From: Candidatus Babeliales bacterium
Lineage (GTDB): Bacteria; Babelota; Babeliae; Babelales; Chromulinivoraceae
NCBI GenBank assembly: GCA_018062405.1
Contig: JAGOSF010000010.1
Location: forward strand, 1 to 41,878
Length of the DNA: 41,878 bases
Reading direction: 5' to 3'
Shown: positions 25,389 to 33,798 of the stretch, in pieces
Layout of the letters: each line of letters starts with the position of its first letter
How positions within the stretch are numbered: the first letter of the stretch is position 1
Notes under the pieces: model-generated
Databases searched by the model: none
Seen by the model: the letters and a program-made list of their open reading frames with translations, nothing else
What the model was told of the DNA's origin: nothing
Program-made: the position numbers and the translations under genes

Positions 25389-26265
25389 CTAAATTTTCTG
25401 TAAATTCTCCGCTTTTTCAAGCAGCTGTTCAAGCGTTAGCCCAAATTCTTGTTTGCCAGAAACATAGCGAAGCGTTACCGTGTTATTCGTAACTTCTTTT
25501 TCGCCAAGAACAACCATCCATGGAATTCGTGCAAGTTGAGCGACTTTTATTTTTGCAGATAATGGCTCTGCAGATTCATCAAGCTCTATGCGTAATCCTT
25601 TGTCAGATAATATTTTAGCAATTGTCTGAGCATAACTTTTTTGCTCGTCAGTAATTGGCAAAATTTTAATCTGAATTGGAGCAAGCCAAAAAGGAATATG
25701 TCCTTTGGTGTGTTCTAAAAGCATTCCAAAGAATCGTTCAAGTGATCCAAAGTTTGCTTGGTGAAGCATGACTGGTTGTTGTTTTGCTCCGCCTGATGCA
25801 ATGTAAGAGATCTCAAAGTTTTTTGGCAAGGTAAAGTCAACTTGAACGGTCGATACTTGCCATTGACGATCCATCGAATCTTTAATTTTAACTTCGATTT
25901 TTGGTCCGTAAAAAGCGCCTTCGCCTTCTTGGATAATAAAATTTTTACCCATAGTTTTCAGCGCGTTGGTCAGGCCATGAGTTGCAAGTTCCCAAGATTC
26001 ATCAGACCCCATCGCATTATCTGGTTTTGTCGAAACAGCATAACTAATTTCATTAAATTCAAATAAGTTGAGTAGTCGGTCAATAATTTGAACGATTTTA
26101 ATAATTTCGCCTTCAAGCTGTTCTTGCGTACAAAAAATATGAGAATCGTCTTGAGTAAATGCTCTTACTCGAAAGAGCCCGTGCAGAACGCCAGAAAGTT
26201 CATGACGGTGGACGTGGCCAAATTCAGCAAGTTTTAAAGGTAGTTCTCGAAATGATCGCGGCTTT
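25389..26265 (-). pseudogene. thrS 3' fragment left by the duplication
   Basis: Identical to residues 279-569 of the intact ThrS encoded at 28103-29812. It carries the later part of the catalytic core and the C-terminal anticodon-binding domain. It has no own start at the break at 26265; the first internal ATG (26012) would give only 207 residues (MGSDESWELATHG onward). The upstream neighbour is the truncated 905-residue gene in a different frame, so no fusion with it is read. It is probably not functional, though a free anticodon-binding domain could be made from the internal ATG if transcribed. Confidence 0.9.
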
Positions 26266-27115
26266 AATATTCGATGGTGTCTTTAAAGTTCCCTGTTAAT
26301 TCTGGGTTGGTTTTATCTTGAACTTTATTAAAAAAGTTAAAAAATCGAAAACGAATAAGATTAACCGAGCAAAAAATAACGGCATAGGTCATAAAAATAA
26401 CACAAACTGATGCAATTAATCCAGACACGTCTGCCAATGCGCCTTGTTGATAAAATATAGGAACACATTGTATTAAATCGCTGGCGATGAGTGGAAAAAT
26501 TACATACTTTAAAAATATAGATAATTGTTGATTTAAAATCGATGGTAGATTTTTGTAATACATGCTGTAAAAAGCTGTGATGATCGAAGGAATCACCAGA
26601 AAAGGTCGATAGAAAACAGCAAACCTAAACATGGTATGAATTGATAGAAAACAAGGGGTTTGTATTATGTGGCAATACCCAGTGTAGATAAACAAAGGGG
26701 TAAATATCGTATTGCACAATAATATAATTTTTTGATGTAAGGTAAACGTGAACTTGCGCTCAATAATGTTTTCTATAAAAAGACCCAGAGATTGGTATAA
26801 AATAGTGTTGAAGATCCATGCTGCAATAACACAACTTTGAATATAAGCATAATTAACCGACAGGTATTCCAGTTGGTATAGCAGCTTAAATATCCATGTT
26901 AAATTTTCGACAGCCATACTGACGATAACAAGCAAAAGAAAGTAAAGTGCATGGAAATGTTTTTCAGCAACTTTTTTATGTTCGATATATGCTTTGGTTA
27001 CAAGAAATCCGATCGTAAGTGTAACAATGCATGCTATTATTTCTATCAAAAGAAAAAATTGCTTACTCGAAAGTATAAAAATTATGTTTTGGACAAAATT
27101 TACAAAATTAATCAT
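26264..27115 (-). pseudogene. Truncated copy of the 905-residue gene: 7TM domain only
   Basis: Residues 1-283 are identical to the full-length protein encoded at 21684-24401. The reading frame then meets the duplication junction, where T from codon 284 and AA from thrS sequence make a TAA stop. All seven membrane helices are kept; the sensor, AAA+ and HTH parts are lost. Its own 5' region is duplicated too, so it may be expressed as a free membrane domain that could compete with the full protein. Whether it is made is unknown. Confidence 0.88.
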
Positions 27116-27121
27116 AATGAC

Positions 27122-27150
27122 TTGATATTATGTTTGATGGTATTTATACT
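27122..27150 (+). promoter_or_regulatory. Promoter of the CPPC peptide gene, copy 2
   Basis: Same TTGATA, 17-base spacer and TATACT as at 24408-24436, shifted by 2,714. Confidence 0.58.
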
Positions 27151-27199
27151 CATTGTAAATATATAAAATTAATAAGTATAGTTTTTTGAGGAGTTTGTC

Positions 27200-27370
27200 A
27201 TGAATTTTAAATCTTCATTCTTAAAGTTACTGATTTTTCCAAAATCTGCAACGGTAATCGCATTTGTAGCGGTTTTTTGTTTGCAAGCTGGCAATCTGCA
27301 AGCTGGTGCTTTGCAATGTCCGCCATGTTTACAATGTCCGCCATGTTTACAATGCCCTCCAACTCTGTAA
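27200..27370 (+). CDS. Exported CPPC-repeat micro-peptide, copy 2
   Basis: Identical to the gene at 24486-24656, with the same promoter, GAGGAG ribosome binding site and terminator. The duplication therefore doubles the dose of a complete expression unit for a 56-residue exported peptide ending in LQCPP units. It lies between the truncated 905-residue gene (divergent) and the second copy of the 175-residue protein gene. Confidence 0.68.
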   Translation: MNFKSSFLKLLIFPKSATVIAFVAVFCLQAGNLQAGALQCPPCLQCPPCLQCPPTL

Positions 27371-27419
27371 AATCGTAAGATTTTATTGATCAAAGCGCGT
27401 TGAATGTTAAAAATTAAAG

Positions 27420-27461
27420 AATACGAAAATAGTTTTTAAAGCTAACTTTCGTATTTTTTTG
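27420..27461 (+). terminator. Terminator after CPPC peptide, copy 2
   Basis: Same hairpin and T-run as at 24706-24747. Confidence 0.82.
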
Positions 27462-27508
27462 TCCAAATTATGTTATTAAACTTTTAAAAAACCTGTAGGG
27501 GGTAAATT

Positions 27509-28036
27509 GTGTTACAAAGATTAGGGATAATTTTATTATTAAGTGGAACCGTTGTGTTACCGTCAGTTGGTGAAAAGCGTCGCCGTATGGATCCGCCAAC
27601 TCCAGAGACAACAATAAAAACTATAAGAAAATTTGATGCAGTTCGGCAAGGACAACAGGATTTTAATTCGCGTCTTGATCTTTTTATGGCATCTATTATT
27701 GGTGGGGAAAATTTTACATTCACTTATTTTGATGAGCAATTTATAAGACAAGTGCTAACAACCAAGCGTCCAGGTTTTCTTGTTCGTCCAGCAACGGTTT
27801 TATCAGTAGCTTTATGTTCGCGAAATATTGAAGTAAGTGAATCAATTATAAGTCTTGCAGCAAAGTCTGGTGTAGAGCTTGATTTAAGGCATTCTGTCAG
27901 TTGTTTTAATGCTTTGGTCGAACATGAAATTAATAATCGAGAAAATTATTCACCAGATAATCAAAGGATTGATTATCTGCATTATCGTCTTTTGAGAGAG
28001 TCTATTCGATTGCAAAAGAATCGTAGGCAAAAATAA
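27509..28036 (+). CDS. Secreted 175-residue protein, copy 2
   Basis: Identical to the GTG-started gene at 24795-25322, with the same AGGGGG ribosome binding site and signal peptide. Here it converges with the intact thrS through the duplicated bidirectional terminator, which is probably the ancestral arrangement. Confidence 0.68.
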   Translation: MLQRLGIILLLSGTVVLPSVGEKRRRMDPPTPETTIKTIRKFDAVRQGQQDFNSRLDLFMASIIGGENFTFTYFDEQFIRQVLTTKRPGFLVRPATVLSVALCSRNIEVSESIISLAAKSGVELDLRHSVSCFNALVEHEINNRENYSPDNQRIDYLHYRLLRESIRLQKNRRQK

Positions 28037-28045
28037 CGGGATATT

Positions 28046-28088
28046 AAAAAGAGCAGAGCTTATATTGTAGGCTCTGCTCTTTTTTTTG
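28046..28088. terminator. Bidirectional terminator, copy 2
   Basis: Same hairpin as at 25332-25374; it ends thrS leftward and the 175-residue gene rightward. Confidence 0.92.
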
Positions 28089-28102
28089 AAGATTTTATAC
28101 AA

Positions 28103-29812
28103 CTAAATTTTCTGTAAATTCTCCGCTTTTTCAAGCAGCTGTTCAAGCGTTAGCCCAAATTCTTGTTTGCCAGAAACATAGCGAAGCGTTACCGTGTTAT
28201 TCGTAACTTCTTTTTCGCCAAGAACAACCATCCATGGAATTCGTGCAAGTTGAGCGACTTTTATTTTTGCAGATAATGGCTCTGCAGATTCATCAAGCTC
28301 TATGCGTAATCCTTTGTCAGATAATATTTTAGCAATTGTCTGAGCATAACTTTTTTGCTCGTCAGTAATTGGCAAAATTTTAATCTGAATTGGAGCAAGC
28401 CAAAAAGGAATATGTCCTTTGGTGTGTTCTAAAAGCATTCCAAAGAATCGTTCAAGTGATCCAAAGTTTGCTTGGTGAAGCATGACTGGTTGTTGTTTTG
28501 CTCCGCCTGATGCAATGTAAGAGATCTCAAAGTTTTTTGGCAAGGTAAAGTCAACTTGAACGGTCGATACTTGCCATTGACGATCCATCGAATCTTTAAT
28601 TTTAACTTCGATTTTTGGTCCGTAAAAAGCGCCTTCGCCTTCTTGGATAATAAAATTTTTACCCATAGTTTTCAGCGCGTTGGTCAGGCCATGAGTTGCA
28701 AGTTCCCAAGATTCATCAGACCCCATCGCATTATCTGGTTTTGTCGAAACAGCATAACTAATTTCATTAAATTCAAATAAGTTGAGTAGTCGGTCAATAA
28801 TTTGAACGATTTTAATAATTTCGCCTTCAAGCTGTTCTTGCGTACAAAAAATATGAGAATCGTCTTGAGTAAATGCTCTTACTCGAAAGAGCCCGTGCAG
28901 AACGCCAGAAAGTTCATGACGGTGGACGTGGCCAAATTCAGCAAGTTTTAAAGGTAGTTCTCGAAATGATCGCGGCTTTTCATTGTAGAGCATCAGTGCG
29001 CCAGGGCAGTTCATCGGTTTTAAAGCAAAGTCACGTTCATCAATGTTACAAAAATACATATTTTGTTTGTAGTAAGATGAATGGCCAGACTTTTGCCATA
29101 ATTTTTCATCAAGCATGGTCGGAGTTGAAATTTCTTGATAATTATTTTCGCTCCAAATTTTTCTCATGATTGCTTGTAGGCCATTGATGATTTGTTTGCC
29201 TTTTGGATGAAAAAATGGAAAGCCAGGGCCTTCTTCGTGAAAAGAAAAAAGATCCATTTCTTTACCGATTTTTCGATGATCATATTTTGCAGCTTCTTCT
29301 TGTTTTTGTAAAAACATGCGCAAATCTTTTGAATTTGCAAAAGCTATGCCACTGATTCTTTGTAAAGGAGTTCCTGTGCGATCTGCTCGCCAGTAGGAAC
29401 CAGAAATCGTTGTCAGTTTAAAATTTTTAAGTAACCCAGTTGAGGCAACGTGGCCACCACGGCAAAGATCGTAAAAATCACCTTGACGAGAAAAACCTAC
29501 CGTGTCGCCTTCGATACCGTCGATCAGTTCAAGTTTAAATGGATTATTTTTATAAATTTCGTGAGCTTTTTCTTTTGAAATTTCTTCGTGCGTGATTGCT
29601 AAATTTTGGTTTGCAAGTTCAGTCATGCGAGCGCTGATAAGTTCCAGATCACTTTCTTTGAAATTAGTTTCTGGTTGAAAATCATAAAAGAAACCATGAC
29701 TGGTTGCAGGCCCGATGGTTAATTTTGTGTTCGGAAATAGTTCACAAACTGCTTGTGCAAGTAAATGTGCTGTCGAGTGGCGCAAGATTGCTAAATCTTT
29801 GTCCTGTTCCAT
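28103..29812 (-). CDS. thrS: Threonyl-tRNA synthetase, without TGS domain
   Basis: 569 residues; it charges tRNA-Thr. The start ATG 29812 has AAGGAC six bases upstream. The protein opens directly with the editing domain (RHSTAHLLAQAV with the HxxxH site, DLCRGGHV with the Cys/His site), then the class II core (KPMNCPGALMLY motif 1/2 region, FGHVHRHELSG, LHGLFRVRAFTQDDSHIF, VMLHQANFGSLERFFGML motif 3) and the anticodon-binding domain (IQIKILPITDEQKSYA to the end). The N-terminal TGS domain of the usual 640-residue enzyme is missing; this also occurs in some other lineages. It is the only intact copy; the 3' half is repeated at 25389-26265. Confidence 0.95.
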   Translation of the reverse strand: MEQDKDLAILRHSTAHLLAQAVCELFPNTKLTIGPATSHGFFYDFQPETNFKESDLELISARMTELANQNLAITHEEISKEKAHEIYKNNPFKLELIDGIEGDTVGFSRQGDFYDLCRGGHVASTGLLKNFKLTTISGSYWRADRTGTPLQRISGIAFANSKDLRMFLQKQEEAAKYDHRKIGKEMDLFSFHEEGPGFPFFHPKGKQIINGLQAIMRKIWSENNYQEISTPTMLDEKLWQKSGHSSYYKQNMYFCNIDERDFALKPMNCPGALMLYNEKPRSFRELPLKLAEFGHVHRHELSGVLHGLFRVRAFTQDDSHIFCTQEQLEGEIIKIVQIIDRLLNLFEFNEISYAVSTKPDNAMGSDESWELATHGLTNALKTMGKNFIIQEGEGAFYGPKIEVKIKDSMDRQWQVSTVQVDFTLPKNFEISYIASGGAKQQPVMLHQANFGSLERFFGMLLEHTKGHIPFWLAPIQIKILPITDEQKSYAQTIAKILSDKGLRIELDESAEPLSAKIKVAQLARIPWMVVLGEKEVTNNTVTLRYVSGKQEFGLTLEQLLEKAENLQKI

Positions 29813-30206
29813 GGATCAGTCCTTTTGCATTGGTCATTAAGCTGTATAACAACTTAATCTTTATTTTTAGTGATCATTTGTTTTATCTTGTAAAGATGCT
29901 TTTGTAGAATAAATCGAAATCAAGAAAAAAACAAATTTATCGATCAAAACATTGCCACTGTAAGCTTTTTATCTTACTTTGTGAGTTTTTTAATAGAATC
30001 AGTTCTATGGCTTGACGATTGGCGTTTTTTTTATAAATGCTGCTTGCAAATTCTCTTATGCATGACCATATTGAAAGCTTTTATTGTATTAATTCTGGTT
30101 GTAATTATTTTAACTCAGTGGTATTATTTATAAAGAAATGTTTGCTTTTTAATTTCTGTTAGAAAACGAACTTAATGTAAGAGTCTATTATTGTAGGATT
30201 TTGAGT
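29813..30206. other. Intergenic region between divergent thrS and a secreted-protein gene
   Basis: A 394-base gap with AT-rich sequence. TTGACG at 30012 has TATAAA only 14 bases on, too close for a standard promoter. No T-box, riboswitch, tRNA or clear small ORF was recognised. It should hold the two divergent promoters. Confidence 0.4.
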
Positions 30207-30998
30207 ATGAAAAAGTTTTTTATGGTTGGGTTAGCTTTTATGAGTTTTGTTAGTGTTCAAGCTAGTTCTGACTCAAATCAAAAAGATTCTGAAGTTTTAA
30301 TAAGAAATTTTGCCTCTAGATGCATGGTTCAAAATCCTTCTCCTTTGTTGTCGGGTGTGAAAGGGTCGGTTCCCTCTGAATTGATTCGTACTCAGACGCA
30401 GTCCCCTTTGTTACCTGCAAAAGATCGTTCGATTTTAAAATCTCCAACTCTTTTTTTTGGAACTGAAGAAGTTTGCATGAATAAAGCTGATGGTATAGCC
30501 TCTACTATTTCAGATTCTCCGATTTCAATTGTATTGAGAAATGTAAGATCTCCTCTTTTTCGTGCCTTTTCTCCAAAAAGACCAACGATATCTAAAGATA
30601 AATATAATGAAATTAATTCTGCAGTAAATTTGATTATTCAAAGATCTTTAAAGCGTGGCAGTTTTTCTTATGATGGAAAAGACTTGCAGGATATCGTTGC
30701 TTTGACGACAGATTTAAAATGTAGTGCGCTAGGGTCGAACTGCCCACAAATTTCTTATTTAAAGAAGATTTATGATAGATTATGTGTGAATAAACGTGTG
30801 ACTGTCTGTTATTACAACGAAACAATTGGAGAAGAATTGAAGCCTTCTCGTGGTGTGCAAGAAGCTGAATTTTATTATAATAAGTCTCGTTTAGAGCCTG
30901 TAATTGTCGTCAAATCTGATCAAGCATCACCTGAAGGTCATTTGATTCCTTTAATGAAGCTGATTAGAAAATTAAAAGCAGCTAATAATAAAAAATAA
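30207..30998 (+). CDS. Secreted protein with repeated Ser-Pro motifs, unknown family
   Basis: 263 residues from ATG 30207. MKKFFMVGLAFMSFVSVQAS is a signal peptide with a good Ala-x-Ala-like end. The first half is rich in Ser-Pro pairs (NPSPLL, QSPLLP, KSPTLF, DSPIS, RSPLF, FSPKR), probably unstructured. The second half is a compact helical part (INSAVNLIIQRSLKRGSF, QDIVALTTDLKC) with four cysteines. Ser-Pro-rich exported proteins in host-associated bacteria can be effectors, but no domain or secretion signal beyond the leader is visible. The next gene follows ten bases on and is likely cotranscribed. Confidence 0.68.
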   Translation: MKKFFMVGLAFMSFVSVQASSDSNQKDSEVLIRNFASRCMVQNPSPLLSGVKGSVPSELIRTQTQSPLLPAKDRSILKSPTLFFGTEEVCMNKADGIASTISDSPISIVLRNVRSPLFRAFSPKRPTISKDKYNEINSAVNLIIQRSLKRGSFSYDGKDLQDIVALTTDLKCSALGSNCPQISYLKKIYDRLCVNKRVTVCYYNETIGEELKPSRGVQEAEFYYNKSRLEPVIVVKSDQASPEGHLIPLMKLIRKLKAANNKK

Positions 30999-31008
30999 GG
31001 TTGTAGCA

Positions 31009-31260
31009 ATGAAGTTTTTAGTTTTTAGTTTACTATTGATGAATTTTTGCTTTCTTCAAGCGAGCTTGCTTAAAGAAATTGAGTTTAAAAAACGTAAGAA
31101 ACAGGATTATTTGTATGTAAGGCATGCTTACCGTGATGCGGAAAATGCCTATAATGAGGCCGTTTTTGATAGAAATGCTTCTATTGAAGATTGTCTGATA
31201 TTATATCGCAAAAAAATAAGATTAAAAAATTTTAAAGAAGCTATGAAAAAAAGTTTGTAA
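31009..31260 (+). CDS. Small secreted protein, unknown family
   Basis: 83 residues with a signal peptide (MKFLVFSLLLMNFCFLQAS) and a short, highly charged helical body (EIEFKKRKKQDYLYVRHAY, then KKIRLKNFKEAMKKSL). AAGG lies eight bases before the ATG. The leader resembles that of the Cys-rich protein at 18624 (xLVFSLLL). It is the second gene of a two-gene unit ending at the terminator 31309. Confidence 0.65.
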   Translation: MKFLVFSLLLMNFCFLQASLLKEIEFKKRKKQDYLYVRHAYRDAENAYNEAVFDRNASIEDCLILYRKKIRLKNFKEAMKKSL

Positions 31261-31308
31261 TTAAAGCTTTTTATTACAATTCATTTTTAATGAATCAAGA
31301 GTTAAAAT

Positions 31309-31337
31309 GAGGTGGATTTCGGTCCACTTCTTTTTTT
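31309..31337 (+). terminator. Intrinsic terminator with outer stem
   Basis: GAGGTGGA and TCCACTTC (two G-T pairs) are followed by TTTTTTT. An outer inverted pair CAAGAGTT (31296-31303) and AACTCTTG (31344-31351) encloses it. Confidence 0.82.
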
Positions 31338-31449
31338 GTTTAAAACTCTTGTTTTCTGATCTATATTCATAGGTAACTCAGTAATTTTAATCTAGAAAAT
31401 ATTTAAACTGCGTATCTGCACAAGGTTTGGCGGATATAGGAAGGAATGC

Positions 31450-32913
31450 ATGATCGATAAAAAAATTTACGTCCTGGATACCAACGTTTTAGTTGAAGAT
31501 CCAGAGGCTATCTTTAGTTTTAAAGATGCGGTTTTGGGAATCCCAGTGACGGTACTAGAAGAGCTCGATCGAATTAAAATAGAAAGTTCGGCTCGCGGGT
31601 CAAACGCTCGATTGATTACTCGTCATCTTGATCAAATGAGATCAAAGGGAAGTCTTGCAGATGGCATTGAGCTTGATAATGGCTCAGTTATTAAAGTTTT
31701 ATTTAACATGTCTAAATCTCATGCTCATGATCTTGGTTTTAGCATTGCTGATAATAAAATTTTATTAAATGTTGTTTATTTAAAAGAACAAGGCCATTCA
31801 GTTGTTTTTATCACCAAAGATATTAACGCTCGCGTTAAGGCAAATGCGCTTGGCATCGAAGCTCAAGATTATTTACATGGCCTGGTGCTTGTTGATAACT
31901 ATTACAAAGGTTGGCAAGAGCATTCAGTTTCGAGTAATGAATTGCGTCAGCAAGAACCTGCAATTTTAAAAGATTTAGTAGCTTCTAACTTAATAGAGAT
32001 CAATGAATTTGTGGTGCTTGCAAGTGCAAGTAATCCGTTTAATCAAAAAATTTACCGCTATCGTGGTGCTGGTAATTATAAATATGTCGAATCACCGCTC
32101 GTGAATTGGCCGATTGCTGCTCGTAACGTTCATCAAATTATGGCGCTTGATTTGTTATTTGATAATGATATTAAAATGATTTCACTGACTGGGCCAGCTG
32201 GGACAGGTAAAACTTTCTTGGCAGTGCTTGCAGGGTTACACCAAGTGCTTGAAACGCAAGATTATTTAAAGATGATGATCGCGCGGTCTGTGGTTCCACT
32301 TGGTCATGATATCGGGTTTTTGCCTGGCGATGTTCAAGAAAAATTACACGGTTGGATGCAGCCGATTTATGACAACGTTGATTTGATTACGCACATGATT
32401 GCAGATCGTAAGAAAAATGAGCCAGCTTATTATCAACAACAAGGGTTTGATAAAAACTGGAACGAAGAAGATAGTTATCACACTCGTGGAAGCGGTGGCG
32501 GAAGACGGCAGTCTCGAGGTCGTAATCATGGTGGCAATCGTGGTAGTTATCATAAAGATTCTTCTGATCGAGAATTTCGGTCACTTGATGAGTTGGTACA
32601 AAAACGAAAAATGAGTTTAGAAGCAATTACCTACATGCGTGGCAGATCTATTCCTCATCAGTTTATTTTGATTGATGAAGTGCAAAATTTAACAACGCAC
32701 GAAGTAAAAACTTTATTGAGCCGTGTTGGTGATGGCAGTAAAATTATTTTAGCAGGTGATCCGTACCAGATTGACGTGCCCTATTTAGATTTTTCTACCA
32801 ACGGCCTTGTTGTTGCAACTGACCGATTTAGAGGACAATCTTTGTTTGGAACGGTCTTTATGCCAAAATCTGAACGTAGTGAATTAAGTCGATTAGTACA
32901 AGAACTATTGTAA
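31450..32913 (+). CDS. phoH: PIN-PhoH family ATPase / predicted RNA-processing protein
   Basis: 487 residues. An N-terminal PIN nuclease domain (YVLDTNVLVEDPEAIF at 7-22, VTVLEELDRIK, SIADNKILLNV, VFITKDINARVKA) is joined to a PhoH ATPase with Walker A GPAGTGKT (about 248-255), IARSVVPLG, Walker B FILIDEVQNLT and GDPYQIDVPYLD. This is the YlaK/PhoH2-type architecture linked to RNA unwinding and cleavage. Within the ATPase, at about 335-375, is an inserted low-complexity segment rich in Arg, Gly, Ser and His (RGSGGGRRQSRGRNHGGNRG), which looks like an RNA-binding RGG tract. GGAAGGA precedes the ATG. Part of its 3' end is repeated, decayed, at 33604. Confidence 0.9.
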   Translation: MIDKKIYVLDTNVLVEDPEAIFSFKDAVLGIPVTVLEELDRIKIESSARGSNARLITRHLDQMRSKGSLADGIELDNGSVIKVLFNMSKSHAHDLGFSIADNKILLNVVYLKEQGHSVVFITKDINARVKANALGIEAQDYLHGLVLVDNYYKGWQEHSVSSNELRQQEPAILKDLVASNLIEINEFVVLASASNPFNQKIYRYRGAGNYKYVESPLVNWPIAARNVHQIMALDLLFDNDIKMISLTGPAGTGKTFLAVLAGLHQVLETQDYLKMMIARSVVPLGHDIGFLPGDVQEKLHGWMQPIYDNVDLITHMIADRKKNEPAYYQQQGFDKNWNEEDSYHTRGSGGGRRQSRGRNHGGNRGSYHKDSSDREFRSLDELVQKRKMSLEAITYMRGRSIPHQFILIDEVQNLTTHEVKTLLSRVGDGSKIILAGDPYQIDVPYLDFSTNGLVVATDRFRGQSLFGTVFMPKSERSELSRLVQELL

Positions 32914-32941
32914 AATTTGTAATGATTTTTGTTAAATATTG

Positions 32942-32986
32942 AAAATGAACCCTGTCCGGATACATGCTGTGGCAGGGTTCATTTTT
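32942..32986 (+). terminator. Terminator of phoH
   Basis: AAAATGAACCCTG and CAGGGTTCATTTT pair perfectly over 13 bases around an 18-base loop and continue into T-rich sequence. Confidence 0.88.
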
Positions 32987-33076
32987 ATATTTTTATAGAT
33001 TGAGATATTTTTTTTAGTTGTTACAATTGTTTCGATATGAAAATAATTCAATCTTTTTAAGTTAAAGGTTTTTAGT

Positions 33077-33592
33077 ATGACAATCAATACGAAAACAATG
33101 TTGTTAACAATTGCTTTGCTATCTTCCGTTTGTATGAATAGTATGGACAAAATCAGAGGCGTTGCAATACATGGTGGGCAAGCGGTTTCAAATTTGTTTA
33201 ATTTAACAGATGGTGAGCATCCAAAATTGCAAGAATTGAGAAGTCATATGTCTCAGGAAAAGGTAGAGTCTTTTAATCAAGTTTATAATCCACAAAATTA
33301 TAAAAATTCAGTTCATGCTGCTCGTTTGGCAGTTCTTTCTTTGATTGGGTATGGAGCAGTTTTACTTACTCGACCTGATGATGAAAAACTTGTTAAAAGT
33401 GCAAGAACGATCGTTTATTGCTCAATAGCCACGACTGCTGCATTGCGTTATCAAGCAGATTGTGATGTTCAATCTGCAATGAAAAAATTAGTAGCTCAAG
33501 ACATTGAAACAGCAACAGATCAAGAAATTGAAAAAATAATAGCTAAAAAAAATAACGATCTGAATGAATTAAAAAAATCGGACTTGTTTTAG
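33077..33592 (+). CDS. Exported or membrane protein, unknown family (paralogue 1)
   Basis: 171 residues. The N-terminus MTINTKTMLLTIALLSSVCMNS is a signal peptide; AAAGG lies about eight bases before the ATG. The middle has a hydrophobic pair of segments (ARLAVLSLIGYGAVLLTRP and TIVYCSIATTAAL), possibly two membrane helices, and the C-terminus is charged coiled coil (DQEIEKIIAKKNNDLNELKK). The region VYNPQNY...LLTRPDDEKL resembles VYNAQSF...LLYTTPEADL in the product of 33799-34341. It lies between phoH and a decayed copy of the phoH tail, so it arose or was copied in a local duplication. Confidence 0.65.
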   Translation: MTINTKTMLLTIALLSSVCMNSMDKIRGVAIHGGQAVSNLFNLTDGEHPKLQELRSHMSQEKVESFNQVYNPQNYKNSVHAARLAVLSLIGYGAVLLTRPDDEKLVKSARTIVYCSIATTAALRYQADCDVQSAMKKLVAQDIETATDQEIEKIIAKKNNDLNELKKSDLF

Positions 33593-33603
33593 AGGCCAAT
33601 CGA

Positions 33604-33663
33604 TTTTTATGCCAAAATCGCAATGTATTGTATTAAGTCAATTGGTACAAAAGAATTATAAAA
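33604..33663 (+). pseudogene. Remnant of the phoH 3' end
   Basis: Translating in the phoH frame gives FMPKSQCIVLSQLVQKNYK against the real phoH ending FMPKSERSELSRLVQELL-stop. The similarity continues past the stop: AATGATTTTTGTTA occurs in both and the terminator hairpin is related (CCCTG..CAGGG). It has no start and no other part of phoH. Confidence 0.75.
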
Positions 33664-33692
33664 TTGAGAATGATTTTTGTTAGAGTTGAGAT

Positions 33693-33728
33693 AAGCCCTG
33701 TTGAGATGTATAATCTGGCAGGGTTTTT
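33693..33728 (+). terminator. Terminator, diverged copy of the phoH terminator
   Basis: CCCTG (33696-33700) and CAGGG (33719-33723) close an 18-base loop and are followed by TTTTT. The loop size equals that of the phoH terminator at 32942-32986, but the outer arms have decayed. Confidence 0.7.
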
Positions 33729-33798
33729 CTTGTGATATTTTTAGATGGGGTACGATTTGTTTTTAGAAAAAGTTCAATATTTTGAAAGGATTCTGTTT

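Larger units (their letters stand above)
23552..26265. repeat. Tandem duplication, copy 1 (2,714 bp)
   Basis: This unit repeats head to tail at 26266-28979. All frames in the two units translate identically with a constant offset of 2,714. The left end is inside codon 284 of the 905-residue gene; the right end is inside codon 278 of thrS. The unit holds the 5' part of the 905-residue gene, the CPPC peptide gene, the 175-residue protein gene and the 3' half of thrS. Confidence 0.93.
26266..28979. repeat. Tandem duplication, copy 2 (2,714 bp)
   Basis: Second unit of the direct repeat that starts at 23552. It joins copy 1 without a spacer: thrS sequence ending GGCTTT runs straight into AATATTCG from the 905-residue gene. 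The parental sites share only a CTT with one mismatch beside it, so homology at the break is minimal. Confidence 0.93.

Noticed and set aside
29813..30206. A T-box leader for thrS
   Set aside because: No T-box consensus or terminator/antiterminator pair was found in the leftward leader.
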